From assembly GCA_027483505.1 (NCBI GenBank), contig JAIXUP010000074.1, positions 1 through 40,818 on the forward strand: 40,818 nucleotides of DNA, read 5' to 3'. Positions 8,821 to 16,893 of the stretch are shown here, piece after piece. Position 1 is the stretch's first letter, and the number at the start of each line of letters is the position of its first letter. A program made the translations under genes and the position numbers. Under the pieces are notes generated by a model, which saw only the letters and a list, made by a program, of their open reading frames with translations, did not search any database and had not been told where the DNA came from. This stretch comes from Hyphomicrobiales bacterium. GTDB taxonomy: Bacteria > Pseudomonadota > Alphaproteobacteria > Rhizobiales > Beijerinckiaceae.

Positions 8821-8845
8821 GATGGCCGGCCTCGCGCCGGTCATC
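8821..8845 (+). other. Intercistronic hairpin between binding protein and permease
   Basis: GATGGCCGGC, a five-base loop CTCGC, then GCCGGTCATC: a ten-pair stem with one G-T wobble in the 67-base gap. There is no T-run, so it is unlikely to be a full terminator. Such stems commonly protect the upstream binding-protein mRNA from decay and lower permease expression. Confidence 0.5.
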
Positions 8846-8865
8846 CGCGCCTTGCGTGAGATGCC

Positions 8866-9708
8866 ATGGCCTTGGCCGATACCCCCCAGCAACGGCTCGC
8901 CGACATGCGTGCGCCATCGCCCTGGCTTGCGCGCCTGAAGCCGATCGGCCTTGCGCTGATCGTGCCGGGCCTGCTGCTGATCTTCTGGCATGTGGCGACA
9001 GCGCGGCGCTGGACCCGGCTCATTCCGACGCCGTACGAGACGGCGGAGTACATGGTCGATTTCGTCTTTGGCGGAATCTACAATGACGCGTTCTCCGCAA
9101 CGGCCCACATCCACCTTCTGGCCTCGATGAGCCGTGTCTATGGCGGGTTCGGCCTTGCCATGCTGGCAGCGCTGCCGCTGGGGCTTTTGATCGGCCGAAT
9201 TCCGCTGGCACGGCTGACGCTCGACCCCTTCTTCCAGTTGATGCGGCCGATTCCGGTCACCGCATGGCTGCCCTTGTCGATGATCCTGTTCGGGCTCGGC
9301 GCACGCTCGGCCTTCGCCCTCGTTTTTCTCGGCGCGTTCTTCCCCATTCTGCTCAACACCATTTTTGGCGTGAAGAATGTCGATCCGAAGCTGTTCGAGG
9401 CCGCTTCCATGCTCGGCTGCAAGGGCAATGCGCAGTTCTTCCGCGTTGTCCTTCCAGCGGCGCTGCCATCGATCTTCACCGGGTTGAGGCTCGGCCTTGG
9501 CCTTGCCTGGTTCGTCATCGTGGTGGGCGAGATGACCGGCGTGCCTCAGGGCCTCGGCGCAGTGATCATGGACGGCCGCACCTTGTCGCGCACCGAACTC
9601 GTCATCTGCGGCATGATCATCATCGGCGTGGCCGGCTTCATTTCGGACCGGATCGTGGTGGCCATCGGCAACCGTCTCTTGCGCTGGAGCCCGAACCACC
9701 ATGGCTGA
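8866..9708 (+). CDS. ABC transporter permease, TauC/SsuC type
   Basis: Inner-membrane permease (280 aa) of the nitrate/taurine-type importer. Membrane helices begin near residues 26-43, and a BPD_transp_1 core contains the EAA loop FEAASMLGCKGNAQFFRVVLP (about 182-202) that contacts the ATPase. The end (IVVAIGNRLLRWSPNHHG) resembles the usual SsuC/TauC C-terminus. ATG 8866 is used, with a weak GTGAG five bases upstream; ATG 8905 is a possible shorter start. The stop lies inside the ATPase gene, an eight-base overlap. Confidence 0.9.
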   Translation: MALADTPQQRLADMRAPSPWLARLKPIGLALIVPGLLLIFWHVATARRWTRLIPTPYETAEYMVDFVFGGIYNDAFSATAHIHLLASMSRVYGGFGLAMLAALPLGLLIGRIPLARLTLDPFFQLMRPIPVTAWLPLSMILFGLGARSAFALVFLGAFFPILLNTIFGVKNVDPKLFEAASMLGCKGNAQFFRVVLPAALPSIFTGLRLGLGLAWFVIVVGEMTGVPQGLGAVIMDGRTLSRTELVICGMIIIGVAGFISDRIVVAIGNRLLRWSPNHHG

Positions 9709-10480
9709 GCCGACACTTCCCATCATCGAGATCAGGAACGTCACCAAGACATTCCAGCTTCAGGGCCAGACGATCCACGCTCTGAAGGACGCCAGCCTGA
9801 GCATCCGGAAGGGCGAGTTCGTCACGCTGATCGGCGCATCGGGCTGCGGAAAGTCGACGCTGCTGCGCATCATCGCCGGCTTCGAGAAGCCAAGTGAGGG
9901 CGAGGCGCTGATGTGGGGCAAGCCGATCAGCGAGCCTGAACCGCAGCGCGGCATGGTGTTTCAGGACTATGCGCTGTTTCCGTGGTTGTCGGTGCGTGAC
10001 AACATCGCCTTCGGGCCGACCTCGCGCGGCGTGCCGAAGGCGCAGGCGCGCGACACCGTCGAGCGCTTTGTCGACATGGTCGGGCTTGGCCGCTTCGCCG
10101 ACGCCTATCCGCATCAGCTGTCCGGCGGCATGCGCCAGCGTGTGGCGATCGCCCGGGTTCTGGCCAATGATGCCGAGGTGGTGCTGATGGACGAACCCTT
10201 CGGCGCGCTGGACGCCATGACGCGTGAGCGGCTGCAGGAGGAACTGCTCGACATCTGGGCCAGGACCAACCTGACAGTCGTCTTCGTCACCCACGCCATT
10301 GAGGAAGCGATCTTCCTTGCCGACCGGGTCGTGGTGATGACGCCGGGCCCCGGCCGGATCGAGAGTGACAACCCGATGGCGCTGGCACGGCCACGGGACA
10401 TCGCCTCGCCGGAGTTCAACGACATCCGCCGCGCCCTGTCGGGCAAGCTGCACAGCCATCATGGCAAGAAGGCCGCCTGA
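9701..10480 (+). CDS. ABC transporter ATP-binding protein, TauB/SsuB type
   Basis: ATPase (259 aa) powering the nitrate/taurine-type importer. It has Walker A GASGCGKST (about residues 43-51), Q-loop GMVFQDYALFPWLSVRDNI, signature LSGGMRQRVAIAR and Walker B VVLMDEPFGALDAMT, followed by the H-loop VFVTHAIEEAIFLADRVVVM typical of SsuB/NrtD. The start overlaps the permease stop (ATGGCTGA) and the stop shares a base with the next ATG (TGATG), so translation through this part of the operon is probably coupled. Confidence 0.93.
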   Translation: MAEPTLPIIEIRNVTKTFQLQGQTIHALKDASLSIRKGEFVTLIGASGCGKSTLLRIIAGFEKPSEGEALMWGKPISEPEPQRGMVFQDYALFPWLSVRDNIAFGPTSRGVPKAQARDTVERFVDMVGLGRFADAYPHQLSGGMRQRVAIARVLANDAEVVLMDEPFGALDAMTRERLQEELLDIWARTNLTVVFVTHAIEEAIFLADRVVVMTPGPGRIESDNPMALARPRDIASPEFNDIRRALSGKLHSHHGKKAA

Positions 10481-11370
10481 TGCGCCCTGAAGAGCGTCTG
10501 CCATATATGGCCAGCATCGACCGTCCGCGCCTCGCGCTTCCGGCTGGCAAGAAGGTCGCGGTCTGGCCGGTGGTCAATGTCGAGCATTGGCTGATCGACA
10601 ATCCGATGCCGCGGCAGGTTCTGGTCGCGCCGACAGGCGCTGCGCTGCAGCCTGACCTGCCGAACTGGGCCTGGCATGAGTACGGCATGCGGGTCGGGTT
10701 CTGGCGGCTGATCGAGGCCTTCGGCAAGCGCGGCATTCGCCCGACCCTGTCGATCAATGGCTCGGTCTGCCAGGCCTACCCGCGCATCGCGCGCGCCGCC
10801 CACGAGGCTGGCTGGGAGTTCATGGGGCACGGCTTCGTCCAGGTGCCGACCCACCGCGTCGATGACCAGCCGGCGATGATCGCGAAGACGGTCGATGCGA
10901 TCCGGTCGATAACTGGCAAGCCATGTTCGGGTTGGCTCGGTCCAGGCTTGACCGAGACACTGGAAACGCCTGATCATCTTGCCGCAGCCGGCTTGCGCTG
11001 GATTGCCGACTGGGTGGCGGACGAGCTGCCATGCCGGCTCAAGACGCGTTCGGGGGAGGTCCTGACGATGCCCTATTCCGTCGAACTGAACGACATTCCG
11101 GTGCAGATGATCCAGCACCACGGCGTATCCGAGTTTGCGGTCCGCACGCTGGCAACTGCGGATCGGCTGCTCGCCGAAGCGGACTCAGCTGGTCCTCTCG
11201 GCGGGGCCAAGATCATGAGTTTCGCCATCCACCCGTACATCACCGGCGTGCCGCACCGCATCGGCATGCTGGAAGATCTGCTGGATGCGTTGTCCGCGCG
11301 CGAGGGGCTGGTCTTCATGCAGGGGGACCAGATTGCCGATTGGTATCTGTCGACCGGGTGCCATGTCTGA
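10480..11370 (+). CDS. NodB-fold amidohydrolase, PuuE/cyclic-imidase-like (copy 1)
   Basis: A 296-aa protein of the polysaccharide-deacetylase (CE4/NodB) superfamily, in the branch that contains PuuE-type allantoinase and microbial cyclic-imide hydrolases rather than sugar deacetylases. The classical TFDDG motif is replaced by VVNVEHW (E35, H36); other conserved points are MGHG (H117), MPYSVELNDIP (198-207) and FAIHPYITGVPHR (H251). Lengths near 295 aa and these motifs fit ring-opening of cyclic ureides or imides. It shares them with the protein at 27404-28291. It sits between the ABC ATPase (one-base overlap) and the alpha/beta hydrolase (eight-base overlap). Substrate is not determinable here. 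Confidence 0.8.
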   Translation: MRPEERLPYMASIDRPRLALPAGKKVAVWPVVNVEHWLIDNPMPRQVLVAPTGAALQPDLPNWAWHEYGMRVGFWRLIEAFGKRGIRPTLSINGSVCQAYPRIARAAHEAGWEFMGHGFVQVPTHRVDDQPAMIAKTVDAIRSITGKPCSGWLGPGLTETLETPDHLAAAGLRWIADWVADELPCRLKTRSGEVLTMPYSVELNDIPVQMIQHHGVSEFAVRTLATADRLLAEADSAGPLGGAKIMSFAIHPYITGVPHRIGMLEDLLDALSAREGLVFMQGDQIADWYLSTGCHV

Positions 11371-12226
11371 GCCTGTCGTCTGGCAAGGCTTCACGCGCAG
11401 TGCTCTGGATGCGGCCTACAACAACATGGCCGCCGTCAAGGACAGCGCCTCGCATCTGGAAAGCTGGAGCAAACGCTCCGAAGCGCTGCGCAGGCGCCAG
11501 CCCCGCGAACTCGACCTGGCCTACGGTCCGTTGCCACGGAACCGCATCGATCTTTTCCGATGTGGCCGGCCTGGCGCGCCGCTGCTCGTCTTCATCCATG
11601 GCGGCTGGTGGCAGCGCAACAGCAAGGAGGTCTTCGCCTGCATGGCGGAAGGCCCCCTGGCGGCGAAGATGGATGTCGCGCTGGTGGGCTACACGCTCGC
11701 GCCTGACGCGTCTCTGACCGCGATCGTCGCCGAAGTCGAGGCAGCGCTCGATTGTCTGGCGGCTCGCGGGGCTGCTGCGGCCTGTGTTCTCTCGGGCTGG
11801 TCCGCTGGCGGGCACCTGACGGCGGCCGTGATGCATCACCCCTTCGTCGCGGCAGGGCTCTCGATCAGCGGGGTGTTTGACCTCGAGCCGATCCGCCAAT
11901 GCTACATCAACGACAAGCTCGGCCTCAATGCCGCCGAAGCGGCGGCGCTGAGCCCGATCAGGCGGAAGCTGACCGGAAAGCCGCTGGCGGTGGCCTACGG
12001 CACGCGGGAGCTTCCCGAACTTCAGCGCCAATCCGTCGCCTTCGGGCAGCACATGGCGCGTGAAGGTGCTGCGCCGATGATGCGGCCGCAGCACGGCTAT
12101 GACCATTTCTCGATCCTTGACGAGCTTTCGCAGCCGGGGGGCGCGCTGGCTGCACTGGCGCTCGAACTTGCCGGTGCTAGTCTGTCCGAGCAGCCACGCC
12201 GGCAGGACAGGACACAGTTGATATGA
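11363..12226 (+). CDS. Alpha/beta hydrolase, kynurenine formamidase-like
   Basis: Predicted cytoplasmic alpha/beta hydrolase (287 aa). An oxyanion motif HGGWW is at residues 79-83, as in kynurenine formamidase/BNA7-like enzymes, the nucleophile elbow is GWSAGG with S147, and the catalytic histidine is probably H248 in GYDHFS. E216 or D219-region acids may complete the triad. The ATG at 11363 overlaps the preceding stop (ATGTCTGA), and the stop overlaps the hydantoinase start (ATGA at 12223). No other kynurenine-pathway gene is nearby, so a role in hydrolysing an N-formyl or N-acyl intermediate of the surrounding amide/ureide pathway is more likely than tryptophan breakdown. Confidence 0.78.
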   Translation: MSEPVVWQGFTRSALDAAYNNMAAVKDSASHLESWSKRSEALRRRQPRELDLAYGPLPRNRIDLFRCGRPGAPLLVFIHGGWWQRNSKEVFACMAEGPLAAKMDVALVGYTLAPDASLTAIVAEVEAALDCLAARGAAAACVLSGWSAGGHLTAAVMHHPFVAAGLSISGVFDLEPIRQCYINDKLGLNAAEAAALSPIRRKLTGKPLAVAYGTRELPELQRQSVAFGQHMAREGAAPMMRPQHGYDHFSILDELSQPGGALAALALELAGASLSEQPRRQDRTQLI

Positions 12227-13620
12227 GCTACGATACGATCATCTCCGGGGGCACCGTGGTCACCGCCTCCGACACTATCCGCTGCGATGTCGGCATTCGC
12301 GCGGGACGGGTCGCGACTCTGGGGCTGGACCTCGGCACGGCGGCGGAGATGGTCGACGCGACCGGGCTCTATGTGATTCCGGGCGGCATCGACAGCCATG
12401 TCCACATCGCCCAGCCCTCCGGCCCCGGCATCATCATGGCCGACGGTTTCGAGAGCTGCACGCGCTCGGCGGCCTTCGGCGGCAACACGACGATCCTGCC
12501 TTTTTGTCTGCAGGAGAGCGGCCAATCCCTGCGGCAGGCGGTGACCGACTATCACGCCAAGGCGGACGGCCAGTGCCATATCGACGTTTCGTTCCACCTG
12601 ATCATTTCCGATCCGAACGAACAGGTTCTGGGCCAGGAATTGCCGGCGCTGGTCAAGGATGGCTACTCCTCCTTCAAGGTCTTCATGACCTATGACGGGC
12701 TCGCCCTGACCGACATCCAGATCCTCGAGACCATGGCCGTGGCGCGCGAGACCGGCGCGCTGATGATGATCCATGCCGAGAACTACGACGCCATCCGCTT
12801 CCTGACCGCGCAGCTTGAACGCAAGGGCGACACCGCCCCATTCTTCCATGGCAAGTCGCGGCCGATCCCGGTCGAGCGCGAGGCCACCCATCGCGCCATC
12901 ACGCTGGCCGAACTCATGGACGTGCCGCTGGTGGTGGTCCACGTCTCGAACGGCGAGGCCCGTGACGAGATCGCCCGCGCCCAGGCCAAGGGCCTCAACA
13001 TCATGGCAGAGACCTGCCCGCAATATCTCGTGCTCACCGAGGACGACATGAAGGGCCTGAACATGGAGGGCGCGAAATATGTCTGCTCGCCCCCGCCCCG
13101 CGACAAGGCCAGTCAGGTCGCCTGCTGGGAAGGGCTGAAGAGCGGCGTGTTTTCGTTGTTCTCATCGGATCATTGCCCGTTCCGCTACGATGATGAAGCC
13201 GGAAAGCTGCTGCCGAAGGGCCGCACCAGCTTCCGCTGGGTGCCGAACGGCATTCCGGGTGTGGCCGCGCGCCTGCCGATCCTGTTTTCCGAAGGTGTCA
13301 GCAAGGGCCGCATCGACATCAACACCTTCGTGGCCGTGACGGCGACGAACCATGCCAAGACCTACGGGCTTTATCCGCAGAAGGGCACGATCGCTGTCGG
13401 AAGCGACGCGGACATCGTGTTGTGGGATCCCCGGCGCGAGGAAACCATCACCAACCCCAACCAGCAGCATGGCGCCGACTACACACCCTATGAGGGCTTC
13501 GCCGTGACCGGCTGGCCGGTGCTGACCATGGTCCGTGGCCGGACGGTCGTGCGGGACGGCGTGCTGGTCGGCGACAAGAGCCACGGCCGCCACATGGCGC
13601 GCGCCACGCACAAGGCCTGA
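12223..13620 (+). CDS. Dihydropyrimidinase / D-hydantoinase family amidohydrolase
   Basis: Metal-dependent cyclic amidohydrolase (465 aa) that opens five- or six-membered ureide rings (hydantoins, dihydropyrimidines) to N-carbamoyl acids. Binuclear-metal residues are visible: H59 and H61 (DSHVHI), the carboxylated lysine K152 (SFKVFMTYDG), H184 (MIHAEN), H240 (VVVHVS) and D316 (SSDHCPF). C-terminal features WDPRREETI and ADYTPYEGF are typical of the family. Length agrees with the usual 460-490 aa. Allantoinase or a triazine-type specificity cannot be excluded. The expected partner, an N-carbamoyl amidohydrolase, is found 16 kb away at 29679-30920. Confidence 0.88.
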   Translation: MSYDTIISGGTVVTASDTIRCDVGIRAGRVATLGLDLGTAAEMVDATGLYVIPGGIDSHVHIAQPSGPGIIMADGFESCTRSAAFGGNTTILPFCLQESGQSLRQAVTDYHAKADGQCHIDVSFHLIISDPNEQVLGQELPALVKDGYSSFKVFMTYDGLALTDIQILETMAVARETGALMMIHAENYDAIRFLTAQLERKGDTAPFFHGKSRPIPVEREATHRAITLAELMDVPLVVVHVSNGEARDEIARAQAKGLNIMAETCPQYLVLTEDDMKGLNMEGAKYVCSPPPRDKASQVACWEGLKSGVFSLFSSDHCPFRYDDEAGKLLPKGRTSFRWVPNGIPGVAARLPILFSEGVSKGRIDINTFVAVTATNHAKTYGLYPQKGTIAVGSDADIVLWDPRREETITNPNQQHGADYTPYEGFAVTGWPVLTMVRGRTVVRDGVLVGDKSHGRHMARATHKA

Positions 13621-13681
13621 CGCGGCAGCGTGTCAGAAACGCCGAGCGGAGACGGCCTTGGCCCAGGACACGCGCCCAAGC

Positions 13682-14584
13682 ATGACACTGCGCCAGATCG
13701 AGGTGGTGCGCGCCATCATCGTGACCGGGACGATCGCCAACGCCGCCAAACTGCTCAACGTGTCGGCGCCGGGCATCAGCCGCCTGATGAAGTACACCGA
13801 GCGTTCGCTCAGGCTGAAGCTGTTCGAGCGCCGTGGCGGTCGCTATGTCCCGACCCCGCAGGCACAGGACATCTTCGAGCAGATCAACGGGGTCTACAAG
13901 AAGGTCGATGACCTTCAGTATACGCTGGCGCGCATCGAGCGGGGCGGCGATGTCGAGTTCAGGCTTGGATCGGTGCCGAGCATCTCGCATGTCATGGTGC
14001 CGCGCGCCATCGTGCGCCTGCGCGGCATGCATCCCGAGCTGAAGCTCGACATCAACATCCTCAAGATCGAGGAGGCGCTGGACTATATCCTGCTCGGCAA
14101 AGGCGAGGTTGCCGTGATGAGCTACAGGCTCAGCCACCCGAGCATCGACTTCGTGCCGCTGATGCGCGGCTCGCTGGTCTGCATCGTGCCCGACGGCCAC
14201 CCGCTGGCGGATCGGCCTTCGGTCAGCGCCCGCGACATGGCCCGCTATCCCATGATCGGCATCGAGCCGACCGACCCCTACGGCCGCATCATGTGCGAGC
14301 TGTTCGAGCGCGAGAACGTGCCGTTCGACCTGATCATCAAGGCGCGGTTCGGGACCACGGTCTGCGCCCTTGTCAAGGCAGGTCTCGGCATCGCCATCAT
14401 CGATGAGTTCACCGTGGCGCATGGTTCGATGCCGGGCGTCACGATCGTCCCGATCGCGGAGGATACGCCGTTCCAGACCTATGTCGCGGTGCGCAACGAC
14501 AGGGCCCTGTCGCGTTATGCCGAGAATTTCATCGTCCTGCTGCGCGCCGAGATGCGGGCGGTCGTGGATGCGGGCAAACCATAA
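13682..14584 (+). CDS. LysR-family transcriptional regulator
   Basis: Transcription factor (300 aa) with an N-terminal winged helix-turn-helix (LRQIEVVRAIIVTGTIANAAKLLNVSAPGISRLMKYTE, about residues 3-41) and a C-terminal two-lobed co-inducer domain. ATG 13682 gives the canonical LysR start MTLRQIE; an in-frame TTG at 13658 has a better Shine-Dalgarno (CGGAG six bases before) and would add eight residues. It follows the hydantoinase by 61 bases on the same strand and precedes the branched-chain-type transporter operon. A perfect T-N11-A palindrome overlaps its stop codon. It may therefore control either the upstream amidohydrolase operon or, more likely, the downstream liv-like operon. Confidence 0.9.
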   Translation: MTLRQIEVVRAIIVTGTIANAAKLLNVSAPGISRLMKYTERSLRLKLFERRGGRYVPTPQAQDIFEQINGVYKKVDDLQYTLARIERGGDVEFRLGSVPSISHVMVPRAIVRLRGMHPELKLDINILKIEEALDYILLGKGEVAVMSYRLSHPSIDFVPLMRGSLVCIVPDGHPLADRPSVSARDMARYPMIGIEPTDPYGRIMCELFERENVPFDLIIKARFGTTVCALVKAGLGIAIIDEFTVAHGSMPGVTIVPIAEDTPFQTYVAVRNDRALSRYAENFIVLLRAEMRAVVDAGKP

Positions 14585-14594
14585 CATCATGTTA
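14582..14594. promoter_or_regulatory. LysR-type operator (T-N11-A palindrome)
   Basis: TAACATCATGTTA is a perfect palindrome around a central C and has exactly the T-N11-A form of LysR-family boxes. It begins on the stop codon of the LysR gene and lies 113 bases before the start of the transporter gene at 14707, a typical recognition-site distance for the downstream promoter. Confidence 0.45.
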
Positions 14595-14611
14595 GGTTTG
14601 GCGCTCAAACA

Positions 14612-14635
14612 GGTTGTTGCGTTAAGGTTGCAACC
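14612..14635. promoter_or_regulatory. Second inverted repeat, possible LysR activation site
   Basis: GGTTG (14612-14616) and CAACC (14631-14635) form one inverted repeat, and the nested GTTGC (14616-14620) and GCAAC (14630-14634) form another. Both lie about 20-40 bases after the T-N11-A palindrome and before the liv-like operon, where a LysR activation-binding site and the -35 region would be expected. No convincing -10 was identified. Confidence 0.35.
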
Positions 14636-14706
14636 GATGCTCTAAGGCAGGTAACAAGGTGTGCGGCCAAAGCATGCCAATCAGAAAAGACAAGGGAAAA
14701 CGTCAC

Positions 14707-15846
14707 ATGAAGCAATCCATTCTCATGCTGGGGATCGCAACCGCTGCCGCACTGGCGCTGCCGGCTGCTGCCCAGGAAAAGATCAAGCTCGTCAACGTCG
14801 TCGAGCTGTCAGGAGCAGGCGCGACCGCCGGGACCAACTGGAAGAACGGCATTGATCTGGCGGTGGCCGACATCAATGCCAGGGGCGGCATTCTGGGCCG
14901 CCAGATCGAGATCGTCCACTACGACACCCAGACAAACCCCGGCAACACCCGCGCCGCCGTGCAGCGCGCCATTGACGAGGGCACCTATGCCGTGCTCGGC
15001 CCGGTCTTCTCCGGCCCGATCGGCGCCTCGATGCAGATCGCGCAGCGCGCCGAGATCGCGCAGATCGTCGGCGGCGAGGCGGCAGGCCTGACCCGCCAGG
15101 GCAACCAGTATCTGTTCCGCACCTCTCTGAGCCAGTCCGCCGCGATGCCGAAGATCGCCGCCTATCTCAAGAACACCGTGAAGGCTTCGAGCGTCACGGT
15201 CGTCTGGGTCAACAACGATTTCGGCAAGGGCGGCCGCGATGCGATCCTGCCTGAACTGCAGAAGGCCGGCATCCGCGTCGCCGCCGACATCTCGACCGAG
15301 CAGGGCCAGGCCGACTTCGCCGCCGACGCCATCAAGGTGAAGAACGCCAATGCCGACGCCGTCTTCGTCTATCTCAACGAGGAGGAGAGCGCCCGCTTCC
15401 TGCGCGCCGCCAAGCAGCAGGGCGTCGACAAGCCGATGGTCGGCGAGACCACGCTCCTGGGCGCCAAGGTCATCGAACTGGCGGGCGATGCCGCCAATGG
15501 CGTCCGCGGCCATGTCGGGCTGTCGATCGATGCGCCGGTGCCGGCCTTCCAGGAATTCGGCCGGAAGTTCCAGGCCCGTTTCAACTACGCTTCGGACCAT
15601 AACGGCCTGAAGGGCTACATGGCCGTCGCCATGGTCAAGTGGGCGACCGAAAAGCAGAAGAAGTTCGACCGGAAGGGTCTGGCCGACACCCTGCGCGGCG
15701 CGACGATCACACCGGCCGAAGAGCCGGGCATCATGATCACCACCAAGATTGAGGCCAATGGCGACCTCGACCGCGAGAGCTTCCTTGCCGAGGTCGAAAA
15801 CGGCAAGCAGATCATCAAGGCCACGTTGCCGATGATCAATCCCTGA
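14707..15846 (+). CDS. ABC transporter substrate-binding protein, branched-chain amino acid (LivJ) type
   Basis: Exported solute-binding protein (379 aa) of the periplasmic-binding type 6 (LivJ) family, which binds branched-chain amino acids and, in many soil bacteria, aromatic or hydroaromatic acids and amides. A Sec signal peptide is clear (MKQSILMLGIATAAALALPAAA, cleavage near residue 22). Mature signatures include ELSGAGATAGTNWKNGIDLAVADINARGGILGR and YAVLGPVFSG. The frame is open upstream, but ATG 14707 begins the signal peptide and has GGGAAAA six bases before it. It leads the operon that ends in the dehydroshikimate dehydratase. Confidence 0.92.
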   Translation: MKQSILMLGIATAAALALPAAAQEKIKLVNVVELSGAGATAGTNWKNGIDLAVADINARGGILGRQIEIVHYDTQTNPGNTRAAVQRAIDEGTYAVLGPVFSGPIGASMQIAQRAEIAQIVGGEAAGLTRQGNQYLFRTSLSQSAAMPKIAAYLKNTVKASSVTVVWVNNDFGKGGRDAILPELQKAGIRVAADISTEQGQADFAADAIKVKNANADAVFVYLNEEESARFLRAAKQQGVDKPMVGETTLLGAKVIELAGDAANGVRGHVGLSIDAPVPAFQEFGRKFQARFNYASDHNGLKGYMAVAMVKWATEKQKKFDRKGLADTLRGATITPAEEPGIMITTKIEANGDLDRESFLAEVENGKQIIKATLPMINP

Positions 15847-15854
15847 GGTCCCGG

Positions 15855-15936
15855 TCATCCCGGCCTCGGGCCGGGATGATGACCTGACGCAAACCGGCGT
15901 CATCCCCCGGCGGCCCAGAGTGCCGGGAAGGGGATG
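15855..15936. repeat. Pair of intergenic hairpins (REP-like)
   Basis: Two stems fill the 168-base gap after the binding-protein gene. The first pairs TCATCCCGGCC (15855-15865) with GGCCGGGATGA (15869-15879) around loop TCG. The second pairs CATCCCC (15901-15907) with GGGGATG (15930-15936) with inner CGGC/GCCG pairing. The CATCCC core recurs in both, as in bacterial palindromic repeat families. They may stabilise the upstream message or partly end transcription before the permeases. Confidence 0.6.
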
Positions 15937-16014
15937 CAGGGACTCATGCCCAGAACAGACCCCTTCCTGCGCCCGTAGGTGCACCGGAATGAGGCCGAAC
16001 CCGGAGCAACACCT

Positions 16015-16893
16015 ATGGCGGAGTTTCTCGCCTACCTGATCGCGGGGCTGGCCACCGGCGCCATCTATGCGCTGGCGGCCATCGGCTTCACGCTGGTCTG
16101 GCAGACATCGCAGACGATCAACTTCGCGCAGGGCGAGTTCGTCATGCTGCCGGCCATCCTGATCCTGGCGGCTGTCAAGCTTGCCGGCCTGCCGGTCTGG
16201 GCTGCGGCGATCCTCGGCATTGCCGCCTTCATCGCGCTGTTCGGCTGGGGCTTCAAGCTGGTCATCGTCGATCCGATGATCCGGCATGGCGTCCTGCCGC
16301 TGGCCATTGCAACCATGGCGCTCTCGATCATCATGAAGGAGGGCGCGAAGGACGGCTTCTCGGCGGAGGCGCAGCGTTTTCCCTCGCTGGTGCCGCAGGA
16401 GACCGTCAGCTTCCTCGGCATTTCGATCTCGCTCCAGCATATTGCGATCATCATCGTCGCCTGCCTGGCCATCGGCGCGCTGCAATGGTTCGTCACGCGG
16501 ACGAAGACCGGTCGTCAGATGCAGGCATCGGCGCAGAATCCAAACGTGGCGCTGATTCTCGGTATTCCGGTGGCGCAGATGGTCATGCTCACCTTCCTGA
16601 TCAACGCGGCGCTCGCGGCCTTGGCCTCGATCCTGATTTCGCCGATCTATCTCGCCAAGTTTTCGAATGGCGAGGTCATCGGCCTGTTCGCCTTCATCGC
16701 CGCGATTGTCGGCGGTTTCAACCAGGTCCGCGGCGCGCTGGCGGGCGGGTTGATCGTCGGCGTGATCGACAGCCTCGCCGCCGCCTACATCTCGACCTCC
16801 TACCGTCTGGCCGTTCCGCTGGTGCTGCTGGTCGTCATCATCCTGATCAAGCCGGAAGGCCTGTTCGGCCGCAAGGAGGAGCGCGGGGTATGA
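16015..16893 (+). CDS. ABC transporter permease, LivH type
   Basis: Inner-membrane permease (292 aa) of the branched-chain-type importer. The N-terminus has the family signature (LAYLIAGLATGAIYALAAIGFTLVWQTSQTINFAQGEFVMLPA) and the C-terminus ends in LLVVIILIKPEGLFGRKEERGV, typical of LivH. About eight membrane helices are suggested by the hydrophobic segments. ATG 16015 has GGAG about eight bases upstream; an earlier ATG at 15979 has no good ribosome site. The stop overlaps the LivM start (ATGA). Confidence 0.92.
   Translation: MAEFLAYLIAGLATGAIYALAAIGFTLVWQTSQTINFAQGEFVMLPAILILAAVKLAGLPVWAAAILGIAAFIALFGWGFKLVIVDPMIRHGVLPLAIATMALSIIMKEGAKDGFSAEAQRFPSLVPQETVSFLGISISLQHIAIIIVACLAIGALQWFVTRTKTGRQMQASAQNPNVALILGIPVAQMVMLTFLINAALAALASILISPIYLAKFSNGEVIGLFAFIAAIVGGFNQVRGALAGGLIVGVIDSLAAAYISTSYRLAVPLVLLVVIILIKPEGLFGRKEERGV

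Noticed and set aside
14809..16485. 558-aa minus-strand open frame over the LivJ- and LivH-like genes
   Set aside because: Low-complexity Gly/Asp/Arg/His shadow of well-recognised plus-strand genes, and it runs through the intergenic repeats.
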